DNA of 64,000 nt. Source: Acetobacter sp. UBA5411 (lineage in GTDB: Bacteria; Pseudomonadota; Alphaproteobacteria; Acetobacterales; Acetobacteraceae). The notes under the pieces are model-generated. The model ran no database searches, was not told where the DNA came from, and worked only from the letters and a program-made list of their open reading frames with translations. Where the stretch lies: NCBI RefSeq assembly GCF_002409645.1, contig NZ_DHNR01000005.1, forward strand, positions 205,679 through 269,678, read 5' to 3'. Shown here one piece after another: positions 26,934 through 35,622 of this stretch. The position numbers were made by a program, and so were the translations under genes. Positions within the stretch are counted from its first letter, which is position 1. The number at the start of each line of letters is the position of its first letter.

Positions 26934-28742
26934 TCAGCGTCGCATTCCGGGAATTGGAGACCCCTTCTCTCCGTCGTCCCGTCGCACCTGTTTTACGGGA
27001 CAGGTCACGATAACACGCACCCCGCCCTCCTCCTCGATACGGAGGGTTCCGCCAATCTGCCTCGCAAATCCCCGAACCAGTTGCAAACCAAGCCCCCCTT
27101 CATCAAGGCCCGCCTGCAACGCGGCAGTACTCTCGCTGTCATCTTCTACTATCAGCGTCAGACTATCCATTTTACGGGCAAGAGAGACGCGCACGGTTCC
27201 AGTCCGACCTGCAGGGAATCCGTAATGCAGAGCATTCTGCAACGCTTCGGCGATAATCAGCACAACCGAAGTCGCCAGATCGGGCGGCAGCACGACATCG
27301 CCCGCATCTTCCTCAATCGTCACCCGGCTACGCACATCATCCGGCGTGGCCTGCTGTATCTGTTGTATCAGAACAGGCAGAAACTCGGCCATTTTCAGAT
27401 CAGCCAGTTCGTCACCTACATAGAGATGACGCTGTAGCATTGAGAGAATTCTCACACGGTTTCGGGCGACCAGCAGCGCCGTGCGTGTATCGTTGTCTGA
27501 CACCCGATTGGCCTGCAGACTCAGAAGAGAGCCGACAATCTGAAGATTGTTTTTCACCCTGTGATGGATTTCCGCCACCAGCCGCTTCTGGTGTTCCAAT
27601 GCGGCTTCCAGCTCGGCTTCACGATGGGCCAGTCGCCACGTCGCTGTTCCGAATGCGCCGGAAAGTTTGCGAAACTCCCGCGGCATGCCCGAGGTGTCCG
27701 CCACACTCTCGAACTTGCCCTTCCTCAGCCAGCTTTCAACATCCCGCGTCAACTGGTTCAACGGTTCAACAACCAGTCTCCGACCCGCGATCATGATGCC
27801 GGCCAACCCCGCAATCAGCAGGACTGCGACCATTGCGATCCATCCGAAAAGCAGAAAAAGCGCCCGCTTTTCTTCCGGAAGCCGCTGAACTTCAATGAGC
27901 GCGAAATCAGCCTGACCAACAGGACCGTAAATATAGGATCGGTTGTCTCTGCGTTCTACGATACGCTGATGTTCACCACGATGGCGGGCTTCAATCGCCG
28001 CCTGACTGACCGCCACGTCAACGGGCGCTGTCCAGGCACACTGCGGACAAACCGACACCAGCGATTTGTCATCCATGACAAACCAGGCTGACAGGGATTT
28101 TGACGAGGCTTTTTCGATCGTCTCATGGGAGGAGGAAGCGTCATCAGAGAGACCCGGTTGCCAGCCAACCGGCTGAATCGCCACCAGAAACCGTTGCTCC
28201 TCATCGGTGTCGACTGGGGGGAGTTCCTGAATAACCCTCAGATAGGGACGCCCCCGATACACCATCAGTTGGGCGGATTCTTTGGTGGGTGCAAGGCTGT
28301 GAGCAATATCAAGACAATTGGAGTCGGCAGCGTCGGAGCCGGTCAGCGCATCCTGCAAGCCTCCTGTCCTATCAACGACAGCAAGAAGACAGTAACGCCC
28401 CTTACTCGCAGCCTGAGCAAGCAACAGCAGATTTCGAAGGGAACTGTCGTCAGCAGTCTCTCCGATCTGCTGCAACATCGAAACAGTACGAAACGTTTCG
28501 CTGTCGAGATACTTATCGAGCTCTGAAAACGCCAGCTTTCCACGCTGGATACCAGCCTCATTCAGGCGGATATAATCCTGCCAGATGACAACGCTTCCAA
28601 GCGCAGCCACTGGCAGCACAGACCCCATGATGACAACAGCCATCCGGCTTCTGACCGAGTCGAACAGACCAGCGATACCGATCAGAAAAGAAACCAGAAA
28701 ACGACAGGATCGCCAGCCGCGCTGATGATCATCTCCCGTCAT
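26934..28742 (-). CDS. Membrane sensor histidine kinase, HisKA_2 family, probable general-stress kinase
   Basis: 602 residues. One membrane span near residues 34-56 and another near 296-320 bracket a periplasmic sensor region of about 240 residues that contains CPQC. A HAMP-like linker follows (VVEPLNQLTRDVESW), then the phospho-acceptor box AEIHHRVKNNLQ with His394 and a HATPase ending in GLGLQLVRGFARQIGG. HisKA_2/HWE kinases of this type phosphorylate PhyR in alphaproteobacteria. Its position directly after ecfG and nepR supports that role. What it senses is not evident. Confidence 0.82.
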   Translation of the reverse strand: MTGDDHQRGWRSCRFLVSFLIGIAGLFDSVRSRMAVVIMGSVLPVAALGSVVIWQDYIRLNEAGIQRGKLAFSELDKYLDSETFRTVSMLQQIGETADDSSLRNLLLLAQAASKGRYCLLAVVDRTGGLQDALTGSDAADSNCLDIAHSLAPTKESAQLMVYRGRPYLRVIQELPPVDTDEEQRFLVAIQPVGWQPGLSDDASSSHETIEKASSKSLSAWFVMDDKSLVSVCPQCAWTAPVDVAVSQAAIEARHRGEHQRIVERRDNRSYIYGPVGQADFALIEVQRLPEEKRALFLLFGWIAMVAVLLIAGLAGIMIAGRRLVVEPLNQLTRDVESWLRKGKFESVADTSGMPREFRKLSGAFGTATWRLAHREAELEAALEHQKRLVAEIHHRVKNNLQIVGSLLSLQANRVSDNDTRTALLVARNRVRILSMLQRHLYVGDELADLKMAEFLPVLIQQIQQATPDDVRSRVTIEEDAGDVVLPPDLATSVVLIIAEALQNALHYGFPAGRTGTVRVSLARKMDSLTLIVEDDSESTAALQAGLDEGGLGLQLVRGFARQIGGTLRIEEEGGVRVIVTCPVKQVRRDDGEKGSPIPGMRR

Positions 28743-28899
28743 TCTATGTTTGGTGTGTCTGGTGTTGTTGCGTCATTAGCAAGGCACCACCGACCGAATC
28801 CTGCCCTGCCCCAGAGAGAAGGCGGGACATCAAAACAAAAACACACGTCCACTCACGTTCACCCAACATAATCTGGGGACACAAACAGACAGCATTCCC

Positions 28900-29073
28900 T
28901 CACTGATCGTCCTCGTCTTCCTCAAGGAGACGCAGAAGCTCTTCAGGGATAGGCTCATTCGCAACATCGTCGAAAAGCTGATGAAGGCCACGCTTCAGCC
29001 AGATATCGAACGCGTCGTCCTCTTTCTTGCCGCTTTTCGCGGAAGAACTGGATTTTCGGTTTCTGGCTGACAT
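28900..29073 (-). CDS. nepR: NepR-family anti-sigma factor
   Basis: About 57 residues. It shows the NepR core of two short helices, DIWLKRGLHQLFDDVANEP and IPEELLRLLEE, followed by an acidic tail (DEDDQ). NepR binds EcfG and is sequestered by phosphorylated PhyR, which triggers the general stress response. The ATG at 29073 gives typical family length; an in-frame ATG at 29139 would add 22 residues. It sits between ecfG and the kinase on the same strand. Confidence 0.85.
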   Translation of the reverse strand: MSARNRKSSSSAKSGKKEDDAFDIWLKRGLHQLFDDVANEPIPEELLRLLEEDEDDQ

Positions 29074-29191
29074 CGACAACCACCCCGGCAGATATTCAGA
29101 CGATTCCAGGCATGATGTCGGGAAGCTATCGCCATTCATACAGCAGAACCTCCCCCGTTTAACATTTCATTCTCGGAGCGCCGCCAGCTTC

Positions 29192-29782
29192 TTACACGAC
29201 TGCAGGGTTTGTTACCACAGGGCGATTACCGAAATGTTTGCGACGCTCTTCAACTTCGTGCCGCAGGGCCATCGCCTGCTGACGCAGACGGTCACTCTCC
29301 GGCAACTCCCCCATCATCCAGGCTTCAAGCTGACGACGGGCGCGGAAAACGCGGCTTTTGGCCGTTCCCACCGCACAACCGGTCGCTTCAGCAAGTTCCT
29401 GATAGCTCATACCCTGAAGCACCACCATAACCAACGCCTCACGCTGATCGGCAGGCAGACGGGCAAGAGCAAAACTGAGATCTTTCACAGCAAGGCGATC
29501 TTCGTGGTCCGCCTTGGTGGAAAGCATGTCTCCGGGAAGATCATCAATATCCGTCGTCGCTCTGCGCTTACGCAGATCCGAGATGAAGCGATTCCTAAGA
29601 ATACGATGCATCCATGCCGCAAAGTTTGTTCCGGGAATAAAGCTGTCGCGTGCACCAAGTGCATTGCATACGGCATCCTGCACCAGATCTTCGGCCTGAG
29701 CACGATTTCTGGTGAGAGCAAGAGCCTGCACGCGAAGCTTCGGCAGGATAGCAAAGATCTGGGTCTGGAAGGTATCAGCCAT
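29192..29782 (-). CDS. ecfG: ECF sigma factor EcfG (general stress response)
   Basis: 196-residue ECF15-type sigma factor. Region 2 includes RNRAQAEDLVQDAVCNALGARDSFIPGTNF and WMHRILRNRFISDLRKRR (cited by its core A-E-D-L-V-Q-D and W-M-H-R-I). Region 4 includes LPADQREALVMVVLQGMSY and VGTAKSRVFRARRQLE. EcfG directs RNA polymerase to GGAAC-type stress promoters and is held by NepR, encoded 118 bases downstream. A matching promoter precedes its own gene. phyR is not in the window, unlike many alphaproteobacterial loci. Confidence 0.88.
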   Translation of the reverse strand: MADTFQTQIFAILPKLRVQALALTRNRAQAEDLVQDAVCNALGARDSFIPGTNFAAWMHRILRNRFISDLRKRRATTDIDDLPGDMLSTKADHEDRLAVKDLSFALARLPADQREALVMVVLQGMSYQELAEATGCAVGTAKSRVFRARRQLEAWMMGELPESDRLRQQAMALRHEVEERRKHFGNRPVVTNPAVV

Positions 29783-29808
29783 CTTTTTTCCCCTATTCTT
29801 ATGGGATC

Positions 29809-29834
29809 AATGAATGGCGACACCCATTCGTTCC
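29809..29834 (-). promoter_or_regulatory. Candidate EcfG-type promoter before ecfG
   Basis: On the minus strand GGAAC (29834-29830) is followed after 17 bases by CATT (29812-29809), about 27 bases before the ecfG ATG. The known EcfG consensus is GGAAC-N16/17-CGTT, so the -10 has one mismatch. This would give positive autoregulation. Confidence 0.5.
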
Positions 29835-29867
29835 ATCAGACAGAGATTTTTTCGATCACGAGAAAGA

Positions 29868-29896
29868 GAGGTCTGCTTTATCGGGGTGCAGACCTC
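29868..29896 (-). terminator. Stem-loop after the OprB-like porin gene
   Basis: Perfect 9-bp inverted repeat GAGGTCTGC/GCAGACCTC (29868-29876, 29888-29896) with an 11-base loop, 71 bases after the porin stop. On the minus strand it is followed by a pyrimidine-rich tail (TCTTTCTC), not a clean T-run. Confidence 0.6.
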
Positions 29897-29966
29897 GTTA
29901 TCCCTACTTCAATAACGCGCCTCACAACGACGGGTTTTCGGAGCCAGACCCAAATCTTGAAAAAGA

Positions 29967-31529
29967 TCAGAGCGTAAAGCTGAACGCCGAACTGAACACG
30001 GCGGCATTCTTGAAGACCGTGCTCCCGCCGGGGCGCTGGATGTACTGGAAATCAGGCTGCACACTGATGCCGGGCATCACCTGAATCGTATAGAAAAACT
30101 CATAGATATTTTCATGAGACTGAATGCCATAAGGCACACCGAAATTCGCCCCCTGGAACGGCAGTCCCGCAGCCTGTGACGCTTCCTGCTGCCTGATGGC
30201 GGACCGGCTGAACTGCGCCCACTGGAACGCAAATCCGACCATATCCTTCGGTCGGTTCCACCAATGGCCAGTATCCATGATCACGCCAACAAGGTGATTC
30301 TTCATCGCCGAGGTCTGACCTGAGGCATAACTGTACTGACCACCGATGATGAAACCGTTCATTGGTCCATCACCATGACGCACCAGCATCTGGTCGATCA
30401 TGACCCACATGGAGGTCTGGCCGCTCTGACGCCGCGCAGGCTGCCCTGACGTCACCCAGGCATGACCATAGATATCCCTGTACAGATCGTCATATTTTGA
30501 ATTGTCATACATCGCGCCGACCTTGTAGTGGCCGATCAGATGGTCTCTTCCGAACTCCGGAATCCACCCCAGTTCTACTTCGGTCGAAAGCTTTCCAAGC
30601 CCCGGCTGCGCCCACGCCCAACCTGAAATGCCACCGTTATAGGCGTGGGGAGACACCGCAAACAGACCGCCCATGATGTAGAAATGCTTCGTCGGCATCA
30701 GACGCAGCACTGTGCCGATGTTGCCCGACGGCCAGTCGCGACCACCATTCAGATATTTTGTCGGTGTAACGTTACCGCACATCCACACGTTCATGAATGA
30801 GCAGCCCCACGGAGAGTTATTGAAAAACGTCCCCGTCGGAATCCAGCCCATCGCCAGATCAACCTTGTTATGGTACATCGATTTTTCAAAATAGGCCCAC
30901 ACAAGATGGGCCACGACGTTACCACGCGCACCGTAAATCTGCTGCACCTGGTTGGCGTTATCGCCAAACTCGGCACTCAGGTTTCTGCCGTGTCCGTTGA
31001 CCGCCAGCATGTGCAACCAGAAATTGTCTGACCAGTGGCCGGCATTCAGAATTTTCTGCCAGTCGATATCCAGAGTGACACCAACCTGTCCGGCATCCGT
31101 CACGGTCTGCTTCTTGCCGCCGATGGGATTGCCCGAAAGACTCTCATAGACATTGACCGCTACGTAAACACCACGCTTCTGCAGCCACGGCTGAATGCCA
31201 CCCCAGTCACCGAAAAGATGCGAAGTGCCGTAAGGTGGGCCGAATGACGGCGGGCCGTAGGGAGCCTGAAGAAATCCCGGGATGGACTGATAGAGGGGAA
31301 CGATCTCCTGCCCCTCTCCATACATGGGAGGATTCGAGACATCCGGGGACGGATCGTAAAATACGTTATTTTTTTGCGGCTGATTCGTCTGGTGTGTGTA
31401 GGGTGATCGCGCTGCGGCCTCATCAACAGAACCGGCAGTCAGAAAGCACGCAAGCGCACCTACGACAGCCTTGCGGATATCGAAACGGAGCATTTGGGTA
31501 ACTTTCAACATGACGGTCTGCCGTGACAT
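29967..31529 (-). CDS. OprB-family carbohydrate-selective porin
   Basis: 520-residue predicted outer-membrane barrel. The signal peptide ends around VDEAAARS. The family opening HLFGDWGGIQPWLQKRGVYVAVNVYES (recognised by GDWGG and the W-L-x-x-x-G pattern) is present, as is the central GWIPTGTFF with paired Cys (WGCSFMNVWMCGN). The protein ends with the aromatic SFTL strand. OprB porins let glucose and other sugars diffuse into the periplasm, where acetic acid bacteria oxidise them. Alternative starts exist (ATG at 31511 or 31493). Confidence 0.85.
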   Translation of the reverse strand: MSRQTVMLKVTQMLRFDIRKAVVGALACFLTAGSVDEAAARSPYTHQTNQPQKNNVFYDPSPDVSNPPMYGEGQEIVPLYQSIPGFLQAPYGPPSFGPPYGTSHLFGDWGGIQPWLQKRGVYVAVNVYESLSGNPIGGKKQTVTDAGQVGVTLDIDWQKILNAGHWSDNFWLHMLAVNGHGRNLSAEFGDNANQVQQIYGARGNVVAHLVWAYFEKSMYHNKVDLAMGWIPTGTFFNNSPWGCSFMNVWMCGNVTPTKYLNGGRDWPSGNIGTVLRLMPTKHFYIMGGLFAVSPHAYNGGISGWAWAQPGLGKLSTEVELGWIPEFGRDHLIGHYKVGAMYDNSKYDDLYRDIYGHAWVTSGQPARRQSGQTSMWVMIDQMLVRHGDGPMNGFIIGGQYSYASGQTSAMKNHLVGVIMDTGHWWNRPKDMVGFAFQWAQFSRSAIRQQEASQAAGLPFQGANFGVPYGIQSHENIYEFFYTIQVMPGISVQPDFQYIQRPGGSTVFKNAAVFSSAFSFTL

Positions 31530-31934
31530 AATTTTTCCTTGTTAGGGCGTAAATGTTCCGTCACAAAACATGACAAAACATTTCCACACAAAAACATTTC
31601 CGTAGGGAGGCTCGGCGAGAGTCCATAAAGCGCCTGTTTTTATCTGTGTAGTGCTCAGAGAAGAAGTGTTGGCACTGTGTCTTAAGTGTCACGCAGGCCT
31701 GGAACTCCCGTCAGTGGCCATACAGCCTGAAAATTCAGCGGAACATGGCCGGAATATATAAAACAACCCGTCTGACGGTAAAAAGAACGTTTCCAGTCAG
31801 ATGCCGATAACACCCTGCAATTGTGACCTTTTTACATATCATCACCTGCGAACGAACCGGCATCAGGGAAGCATCATTCTCTTTCCATATCCAAAGGTCG
31901 ACTTCTGCCATCAACGATACGACCGCGTAAAAGT
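31530..31934. promoter_or_regulatory. Intergenic region with repeated AAAACAT motifs upstream of oprB
   Basis: About 400 bases without a supported gene. Near the porin start, AAAACAT occurs three times (about 31565-31571, 31575-31581, 31591-31597), partly as the longer GGAAATGTTTT on the minus strand. This is a plausible regulator-binding array for the porin promoter. The rest shows no recognised element. Confidence 0.45.
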
Positions 31935-32456
31935 TCAATCCGCTACAGCGCCAGAGATATCTTTGATAACACAAGGAATTCCCGCCACGCTCAGCACAAC
32001 TTTCCTGGCCTGCGCAGCAATAGCCTGATGTAGCCAGCCAGCCTCATCCCTGAAACGACGTGCCAGCGCATTTTCGGGCACGATGCCCAGACCAACCTCG
32101 TTACCAACCAAGACCGTCAATGCCTTCCGGTGGGAAAGCACATCAAGCAGTCGCTTTTTCGCAACAGAAATATCACGCTCCGCCATCAGAAGATTTGTCA
32201 GCCACAGCGTCAGACAATCGACCAGAACCGGCGTATCTCCTGCTGCGACCAGCGCGTCCGCCAGTTCCAGCGGCTCTTCAACCGTGCGCCAGCCCTCGCC
32301 CCGATCAGCCTGATGACGAACGATGCGTTCCTGCATCTCCGCATCCCAAGCGCGCCCCGTGGCCAGATAGATCCATGGCGGAGGAAGCTGTTTCACCACG
32401 TTTTCGGCATAGCGACTTTTGCCGGAACGAACGCCGCCCAGAACCAGTTCAATCAT
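31935..32456 (-). CDS. cobU: Adenosylcobinamide kinase / adenosylcobinamide-phosphate guanylyltransferase
   Basis: 173-residue bifunctional enzyme of the late cobalamin pathway, phosphorylating adenosylcobinamide and transferring GMP to give AdoCbi-GDP. The N-terminus has the P-loop LGGVRSGKSRYAE; downstream are YLATGRAWDAEMQERIVRHQADRG (seen as the conserved A-T-G ... E-M-x-x-R-I-x-x-H) and the guanylate region LVDCLTLWLTNLL. Divergent from cobT with only 23 bases between starts, so promoters must overlap the coding ends. Confidence 0.92.
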   Translation of the reverse strand: MIELVLGGVRSGKSRYAENVVKQLPPPWIYLATGRAWDAEMQERIVRHQADRGEGWRTVEEPLELADALVAAGDTPVLVDCLTLWLTNLLMAERDISVAKKRLLDVLSHRKALTVLVGNEVGLGIVPENALARRFRDEAGWLHQAIAAQARKVVLSVAGIPCVIKDISGAVAD

Positions 32457-32479
32457 TGCCCTTGCCCTCCGAAAACGGC

Positions 32480-33508
32480 ATGTCTCTGTCCATGAGCACG
32501 CCCCCTTTTACAGACATAGACAGTCTGCGCGCCCTGTGTCGCGAACCCGCATCCAGCGATACCGTCGTCATAAACCAGATTGCCGAGCGTGAGGCCACAC
32601 TCACCAAACCAGCCGGCAGTCTTGGGCGACTGGAAGAACTGACCTCATGGCTTGGCGCGTGGCAACGGCGCAGCACTCCACGACTTGAACGCGTCCAGAC
32701 GATCATCTTCGCAGGCAATCACGGCGTCGCAGCGCAGGGCGTCTCGGCGTGGCTATCGGATGTGACCGCCCTGATGGTTCAGAATTTCCGTAATGGCGGT
32801 GCGGCCATCAATCAGCTTTCCCGGTATGCCGAGACAACCCTGACTGTGGAAACGCTGGAAGATCTTCGCCCAACAGCGGATTTCACGCAGACCGCAGCCA
32901 TGGACGATGAGACGTTTCTGCGGACGCTCATCCGCGGCTTCAAGGCCGTTTCACCCGAAACCGACCTGCTCTGCCTGGGCGAAATGGGCATCGGCAATAC
33001 AACACCTGCCGCAGCACTTTCGGCCGCACTCTTCGGTGGTGACGGAAAAGAGTGGGCCGGACGCGGCGCAGGCAATGACGATGACGCGATGGCGCGCAAG
33101 ATTTCAGCCATCAACCGTGCGCTGGAACTCCATCGCACCTCTTTCACCGACCCGCTACAGGTCGCACGGCGACTGGGCGGTCATGAACTCGCGGCCATTA
33201 TGGGAGCCGTCATTGCCGCAAGAATGCATGGTATTCCCGTGCTTCTGGACGGTTTCGTCTGCACGGCCGCCGTTGCTCCCCTTCATGTCCTGCATCCTGA
33301 AGGATTGACACACTGCCGGATCGCGCATTGCTCCGCCGAACCTGGCCACATACGTCTGGCGACTCTTCTGGGACAAAAACCGCTTCTGGATTTTGGTCTT
33401 CGTCTGGGGGAAGCATCCGGCGCCACTCTCGCTGTGCCGTTGCTGCGGGCGGCGCTCGCCTGTCATACCGGCATGCACACCTTTGCCGAGGCCGGGATTG
33501 CCGGATAA
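32480..33508 (+). CDS. cobT: Nicotinate-nucleotide-dimethylbenzimidazole phosphoribosyltransferase
   Basis: 342-residue enzyme making alpha-ribazole phosphate from DMB and nicotinate mononucleotide for the lower ligand of cobalamin. Conserved elements include the TKPAGSLGRLEEL opening, FAGNHGVAAQGVSAW, CLGEMGIGNTTPAAAL, and the C-terminal LRLGEASGA with the catalytic-type Glu. The ATG at 32480 was chosen; the ATG at 32492 is an alternative. The much longer upstream frame runs antisense through cobU and is not coding. cobS overlaps its 3' end. Confidence 0.92.
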   Translation: MSLSMSTPPFTDIDSLRALCREPASSDTVVINQIAEREATLTKPAGSLGRLEELTSWLGAWQRRSTPRLERVQTIIFAGNHGVAAQGVSAWLSDVTALMVQNFRNGGAAINQLSRYAETTLTVETLEDLRPTADFTQTAAMDDETFLRTLIRGFKAVSPETDLLCLGEMGIGNTTPAAALSAALFGGDGKEWAGRGAGNDDDAMARKISAINRALELHRTSFTDPLQVARRLGGHELAAIMGAVIAARMHGIPVLLDGFVCTAAVAPLHVLHPEGLTHCRIAHCSAEPGHIRLATLLGQKPLLDFGLRLGEASGATLAVPLLRAALACHTGMHTFAEAGIAG

Positions 33509-34283
33509 TCGCAACAACAGATCGGTTTCGGGGCGTGTCGCCGCCGACCTTCTCGCGGCTCTTGGCCTGTTCACACGCCTGCCTCTGCACTGGCTCGAAA
33601 AACACGCGGCAGACGTCAATCTTCGCCGCTCGATCTGGGTCTGGCCACTTACAGGTGGCCTGATCGGCGGGCTGACGGCATGCGCCATGTGGGTCGGCTC
33701 TGCCGCACATCTTCCTCCAGCCGTCTCGGCCATCTGCGCTGTCATGGTGCAACTGCTGATCACAGGCGGTCTACATGAGGACGGGCTTGCGGATTGTGCC
33801 GACGGACTGGTCGGCGGCAGAACACCGGAGCGCCGTCTGGATATCATGCGGGACAGCCGTATCGGTTCCTATGGAGCCTTGGCGTTGGGCACTGCGGTTG
33901 CGCTCCGCTGCGCCTGTATGGCTTCCCTGCCCGCAACTCTCCTGTTTCCATCACTGATTCTGGCAGGCAGTCTCGCGCGTGCGACCATGCTACTGGAACT
34001 GAAGTGGGGAAAGCCTGCGCGACAGGATGGGCTTGCCAGCGCCCTGTTTCCTCTGCCTCCCCGACCTTTGGCAGTGGCGCTCCTTACGCCGTTGCTGCTG
34101 GCGATGATGCTGATTCCTGCTGATAAAATCGTTGCCCCATTTGCCACGTGCCTATTCGTGACCTTTCTGATGCATCGATTCAGTATGAAAAAGATTGGCG
34201 GGTTTACCGGCGATATCCTTGGGGCAGAAGCCGTGCTTGCGGAACTTGCCGTGCTTGTCATCCTGACCGCGCAGGCCGGATAA
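33498..34283 (+). CDS. cobS: Adenosylcobinamide-GDP ribazoletransferase (cobalamin 5'-phosphate synthase)
   Basis: About 261-residue polytopic membrane enzyme joining AdoCbi-GDP and alpha-ribazole (phosphate), the last assembly step of adenosylcobalamin. The signature GGLHEDGLADCADGLVGG, with metal-binding Asp residues, is near residue 95, followed by RRLDIMRDSRIGSYGALAL. No ATG lies at the expected N-terminus. A TTG at 33498, overlapping the cobT end by 11 bases and preceded by GAGG, fits best, giving MPDNRNNRSVSGRVAAD. The start remains uncertain. Confidence 0.88.
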   Translation: MPDNRNNRSVSGRVAADLLAALGLFTRLPLHWLEKHAADVNLRRSIWVWPLTGGLIGGLTACAMWVGSAAHLPPAVSAICAVMVQLLITGGLHEDGLADCADGLVGGRTPERRLDIMRDSRIGSYGALALGTAVALRCACMASLPATLLFPSLILAGSLARATMLLELKWGKPARQDGLASALFPLPPRPLAVALLTPLLLAMMLIPADKIVAPFATCLFVTFLMHRFSMKKIGGFTGDILGAEAVLAELAVLVILTAQAG

Positions 34284-34357
34284 AACTCCATGAATATTTA
34301 TAATATTTTCGAAAAAATCTGAAAAATACAGATCTTATTAAAACTCCACTCTGCGAG

Positions 34358-34885
34358 CTACGGAATTAACTTCACCATACCCAAGGGCATCGCAGGCACA
34401 CTTAGATCGACGCTCTTTCCTACAGCAAGAGCTTCCAGAACGCGCAAAGGCCCGCCATGCGAGAGGATTGCGCAAGATGGACTAGTCTCACACTCGTTCC
34501 AAAAATTCGTGACCCGACCAATGAGTTTCTGACCGCTTTCACCCTGCGGCGGTGTGAACCCCAGTAAATCCGCAGCCCATTCATCCAGGGCATTGCGCGG
34601 GATAGTGTCCCAAGGACACATTTCCCACTCCCCGAAACTGATTTCTCTCAGACGTTCATCCAGACGCAATTCACACTGCGTACGCGCAGCCACCCATTGA
34701 GCGGGAATACGACAACGCGACAAGGGAGAAGCAAACAGCCTTCGGATGCCTGTTTTTCGCAGGGAAGCAGCTAATTGAAAGGCAAAATCCTCCCAACCGG
34801 CAGCAAGCGCGACATCTGCCTGCCCATAACAGATACCCTGAGGCACCGCGACAGACGGATGTCGGGCAAGGCATCGAATAACCAT
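34358..34885 (-). CDS. cobC: Histidine phosphatase family protein, probable alpha-ribazole phosphatase
   Basis: 175 residues of the phosphoglycerate-mutase-like superfamily. It has the N-terminal RH catalytic motif in CLARHPSVAVPQGICYGQ (usually RHG/RHT), a second Arg in FASPLSRCRIPAQ, the Glu-containing LREISFGEWEMCPW, and the late ILSHGGPLRVLEA with the second catalytic His. The CYG motif and the neighbouring cobUTS genes point to removal of the 5'-phosphate of alpha-ribazole. Start at the ATG at 34885, with the RH motif close to the N-terminus. Convergent with cobS. Confidence 0.75.
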   Translation of the reverse strand: MVIRCLARHPSVAVPQGICYGQADVALAAGWEDFAFQLAASLRKTGIRRLFASPLSRCRIPAQWVAARTQCELRLDERLREISFGEWEMCPWDTIPRNALDEWAADLLGFTPPQGESGQKLIGRVTNFWNECETSPSCAILSHGGPLRVLEALAVGKSVDLSVPAMPLGMVKLIP

Positions 34886-34907
34886 AAGACCTATCTGTGA
34901 GGTCTTA

Positions 34908-35309
34908 TTACATCCGGGACAAAGGCATTTCGTAGTGATGGTCGGGCTTGTCACCCACCATCGACAGAACACCAAAATTATCTGACACGAGCTTGAAGGA
35001 GAGCGTTACGTTGTTCTGGACGCCGCTCCACTCATCAGCGCTTTTCTGCGACAGGGAGAATGTCTCCTGACCGGACTTCTGAAGGTTCCGGGGCAGACGC
35101 ACAATGAGACGACTTGCCGGACCGGCAGCCCGATTGGCGACGATTGTCACGACTGTGCCCATGGAAGACCAGTCACCTGAAAAAAATGCTGCTGAATGAA
35201 CAGATTTTTCGGCAGCTTCCGCTTTCGGGGCGGCCTGAGCCGGTGCATTCAACCCGAGAGACAGACCACAGACAACGACCGAGCAGGCAGCGGCAAAGCG
35301 TAAACGCAT
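34908..35309 (-). CDS. Secreted protein of unknown function
   Basis: 133 residues. The first 27 form a clear Sec signal peptide (MRLRFAAACSVVVCGLSL, cleavage near AQA). The mature part is short, with predicted beta strands (TVVTIVANRAAG, RLIVRLPRNL, NVTLSFKLVSDNFGVLSMVG), no cysteines and no domain I recognise. It lies 22 bases upstream of the cobC-like gene on the same strand and may be cotranscribed. No link to cobalamin is evident. A small lipocalin-like or lipid-binding periplasmic fold is possible but not supported. Confidence 0.6.
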   Translation of the reverse strand: MRLRFAAACSVVVCGLSLGLNAPAQAAPKAEAAEKSVHSAAFFSGDWSSMGTVVTIVANRAAGPASRLIVRLPRNLQKSGQETFSLSQKSADEWSGVQNNVTLSFKLVSDNFGVLSMVGDKPDHHYEMPLSRM

Positions 35310-35622
35310 GATGTTACATCCTTGTTTGTCCGGACATCAAAAAACAAACAAGTTTCTCCAGACATCCCGACCTGAAACAGTTCTCAGCAAGAGATGTGCC
35401 TTACCTCCCCCGCCACGTCCACCCTATCCAGTTCAGACAATCTCCCAGACAGACGCACAGCAGCGGATTACGAGGTCCTCATCACAAAAAGTCACCCGCA
35501 GACGTGGGCTCCTTCCAGACAGACCTGTTTTCCATCTTCTCTAAAAAAATCGTGATCTGTCATCACATCAGGGCCCCAGACCTATCAAAGAGGACAATCT
35601 CCCGGCTTCAGAACACCGAAAA
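35310..35622. other. Intergenic region without recognised features
   Basis: 313 bases between two minus-strand unknown genes. Short open frames are present but lack a plausible start and composition. It should contain the promoter of the secreted-protein gene; I see no repeat or strong hairpin. Confidence 0.5.

Noticed and set aside
31640..31740. Possible cobalamin riboswitch near cobU (a GCCACTG box on the minus strand)
   Set aside because: Only the GCCACTG-like box and a GGGAG fit; the B12-box and core are not in order, and the downstream gene on that strand is a porin, not a cob gene.
31735..31974. 79-residue minus-strand frame between oprB and cobU
   Set aside because: It overlaps the end of cobU in another frame, has no ribosome site and an atypical composition.
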